DNA of 64,000 bases from Caprimulgus europaeus (Eukaryota > Chordata > Aves > Caprimulgiformes > Caprimulgidae): assembly GCA_907165065.1 (NCBI GenBank), contig OU015526.1, forward strand, positions 64,379,723 to 64,443,722, read 5' to 3'. Made by a program: the position numbers and the translations under genes. Below, in pieces: positions 61,901 to 64,000 of the stretch (position 1 is the stretch's first letter; every line of letters starts with the position of its first letter). Below the pieces are notes generated by a model, which worked only from the letters and a program-made list of their open reading frames with translations, was not told where the DNA came from and made no database searches.

Positions 61901-64000
61901 TGCTTGGGGTGGGAGGGGGGGAAGTTTTCATTTGGCATAGAAATGGAAAACAAATGAAAATAAAACTGTATCATAAAGCTTCTCATCGAATTTCATAATA
62001 CAAGATTGTCTGCAAAAGCTTCTTTTTTAAACATAACCTTTAAGGGGAAAACTATACAGATTTTGGCCAGTCTAATTTGTGGGTGCCATTTTTGTGGTTT
62101 CAGATCATACTGGTAGAAAGGGTGGCATGTTATTCAAAGTCTGAGTATCCAAACCAAAGCAAAATAGTGGAATTATGTGCAAACCTGGAAACACAGGCTT
62201 AAATATTCAAACCTGCCTGCTAAACACTAGTATATGAATTCTTGGTTAGGCAAGGAACTGTGAAGTCTAATATGGTGCTGCATATAGCTGATTAATTCTA
62301 GCTAAATTTGTCTAAAAGTTGTTGTTAGCAGTTCTAACTCCTACCAAGGCAGGCACTTGACAAGGGTACTTCAAATTTACTCAACCTTATTATATATAAA
62401 GACAAAACCTTATGTTTATGTAGCTGCACACCTGAATTTGAGAACTGCTAACAGTTGAGGTTGTTTGTGGCTGTGTGTTTTTTATTAGCACTAAACAAAT
62501 TATTTTGAAAAGAGAAGTGAAAAGAAGTTTACTGAAAACTGGGAGTTTCATTACTTTGCTGTTCCCTAACCTTGCTTTATTTATGTGAATTAATGAGTAT
62601 CTTATTGACAAAATAGTTCACATTTCTTCATATCAAATAATTAAAAACACCTTTAAATTTGCTGCAGTTGGGTTTTCATCATTTTAGCTGAGTGGGTGAG
62701 ACAACACCCCATATTTTATCATATCCCTTCAATAATACTGTTATTGTTGTGATAAGTGGCAACTTGTTAACAGTGCAAGGGTGCAACTCAATTTCTGGGT
62801 TGTAGCTCCTTGAAGATACAGTATATGTTGTGTTATGAAGAGAGATGCAGCCTTCCTTAGTAATGTTTATATATGTGGTCTATACATACCTTTCAGAGCC
62901 ATTTATATATGTGGTCTATACATACCTTTCAGAGCCATTTAAAGTTGGGATTATTATATTCTTTATTTTTGCCTCCTTTCGGTTTCTATCTAACTTATTT
63001 TGCTTGATATAAATGGCATATAAAGAAGGGTCTATTTCCATGGAACAAATTAGAGGACAAAGAAGGAAAAAAAGAAAAAAAGAAACTCAAATTAACAAAA
63101 AAAGCTTGTGTACTCTTATTCTAGTGTATTTCATAGAAAGCACAGATATAAGAAAGGTCATCTATAATCTATCAGAGGCATAAAACCAATGCCTTGGAGA
63201 CTGTATAGAATCTGCTCACTGTTCATTTTTTGGCCTCAAGCATTACCAGATATAACAATTAAGGACGAGTTTAACAGCTATAGTGTCTTCCCTCTCTTCC
63301 CATTATCTTTTTGAGCAAGTTACAAAGAAGTTACTGAATATTGCTGTCCGTGTCAGGCCTCTGCATAGGTTCCTGCCAAGGCTATTTTATGAGGAAAACA
63401 TTTTTGTAAAGTACTTTAAATTTGCCTTGGCTATACATCACTTCTTTTGGTCAGGGAGTACCTCCTATATGAGCTGACATTTCTTATTGCAGAGGAAAAA
63501 GAAATAGTTGATCTCCTTTTGGTGATTTCTTGCTTCCCAGAGCATTTACCAGGCATCCCTGTCATTCTGTCTTGTGCATCCCGCTGTGCAGCAAGGAGCT
63601 GGATTAAGGCTCAGTTGTTCGGTTTTTGCCTTAAAAATCACAAAACTGCCCACCATATCTTATTGGTAGTAAATGCTTCATGGACAGCTGGATGCAGAAT
63701 TAAATCTGAAAAGATGGAAAAGAAATGAAAAGTAGCAGAGTACTGATAAGAAGGTTAGACAAAAGACAGATTAGCCTCAATCTTTTTTTTTTTTAAAAAA
63801 AAAAAAAAGAAAAGAAACAACAGTGAGACTTAAAGAAGGCAGGGGGAGATGAGGAAATATTTGAAGAATAATGAACATCAAGAACAACTTCTTAAAGATG
63901 ACTTCAGATATTGAAAACAATATTGACTTAGATATATATGTATAAAAGGAATGAGAACTGAAGACACAGTAGCAAGGACAGGAGATGTGTAAGTTTGGGT
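58917..64000. other. Intergenic stretch to the right edge
   Basis: AT-rich DNA with a T-rich patch at about 60499-60514, a G-quadruplex-capable tract at 61906-61921, a 36-bp tandem duplication at 62866-62937, an exon-like segment at 63493-63665 and a T12A14 junction at 63783-63808. No gene was recognised. Confidence 0.55.
62866..62937. repeat. 36-bp tandem duplication, two perfect copies
   Basis: A unit starting TTTATATATGTGGTCTATAC and ending TTTCAGAGCCA is repeated head to tail without a mismatch (62866-62901 and 62902-62937). A further TTTA follows. Perfect identity implies a very recent event, likely polymorphic. Confidence 0.95.

Noticed and set aside
1-64000. CRISPR arrays, operons, tRNA, rRNA or snRNA genes
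   Set aside because: The DNA is vertebrate nuclear sequence; no spaced direct-repeat array and no structural RNA motif was seen on either strand.

Overview
This window looks like vertebrate nuclear DNA from a bird. It is AT-rich apart from one CpG island. It carries at least nine 5'-truncated CR1 retrotransposon tails with the usual avian 3' ends (terminal ATTCTATGATTCTATGA or ATTCTGTGATTCTGTG), and one solo LTR of a type common in birds. The species cannot be named from the sequence. The only host gene I can identify with confidence is DCLK2 (doublecortin-like kinase 2), on the minus strand. Its first coding exon lies at 4721-5135 inside a CpG island of about 1.3 kb. Layout: positions 1-4720 are the start of DCLK2 intron 1, which runs off the left edge. 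Positions 4721-5135 are exon 1, encoding the N-terminal tail and most of the first doublecortin domain. Positions 5136 to about 6070 are the GC-rich 5' UTR and promoter. A solo LTR flanked by a 5-bp duplication sits at 6217-6852, about 1.1 kb upstream of the start codon and in the same orientation as the gene. From 6853 to 64000 the DNA is upstream intergenic sequence, or introns of a gene I cannot identify. It holds CR1 tails, two pairs of non-CR1 direct duplications (3516/11039 and 14028/16998), homopolymer and A/C-rich patches, and several candidate regulatory clusters. On the plus strand several segments look like exons: canonical acceptor, open frame, canonical donor. The best are 49480-49664, 45730-45909, 17830-18063, 12388-12492 and 14621-14691. 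From memory, mammals carry IQCM divergently upstream of DCLK2, and plus-strand exons here would fit that. However, most of these segments are short enough to arise by chance, I do not recognise the peptides, and at one site two overlapping frames look equally good. They are given as hypotheses only. I found no RNA gene, CRISPR array or complete mobile-element coding region, and no system that I would confidently call new.
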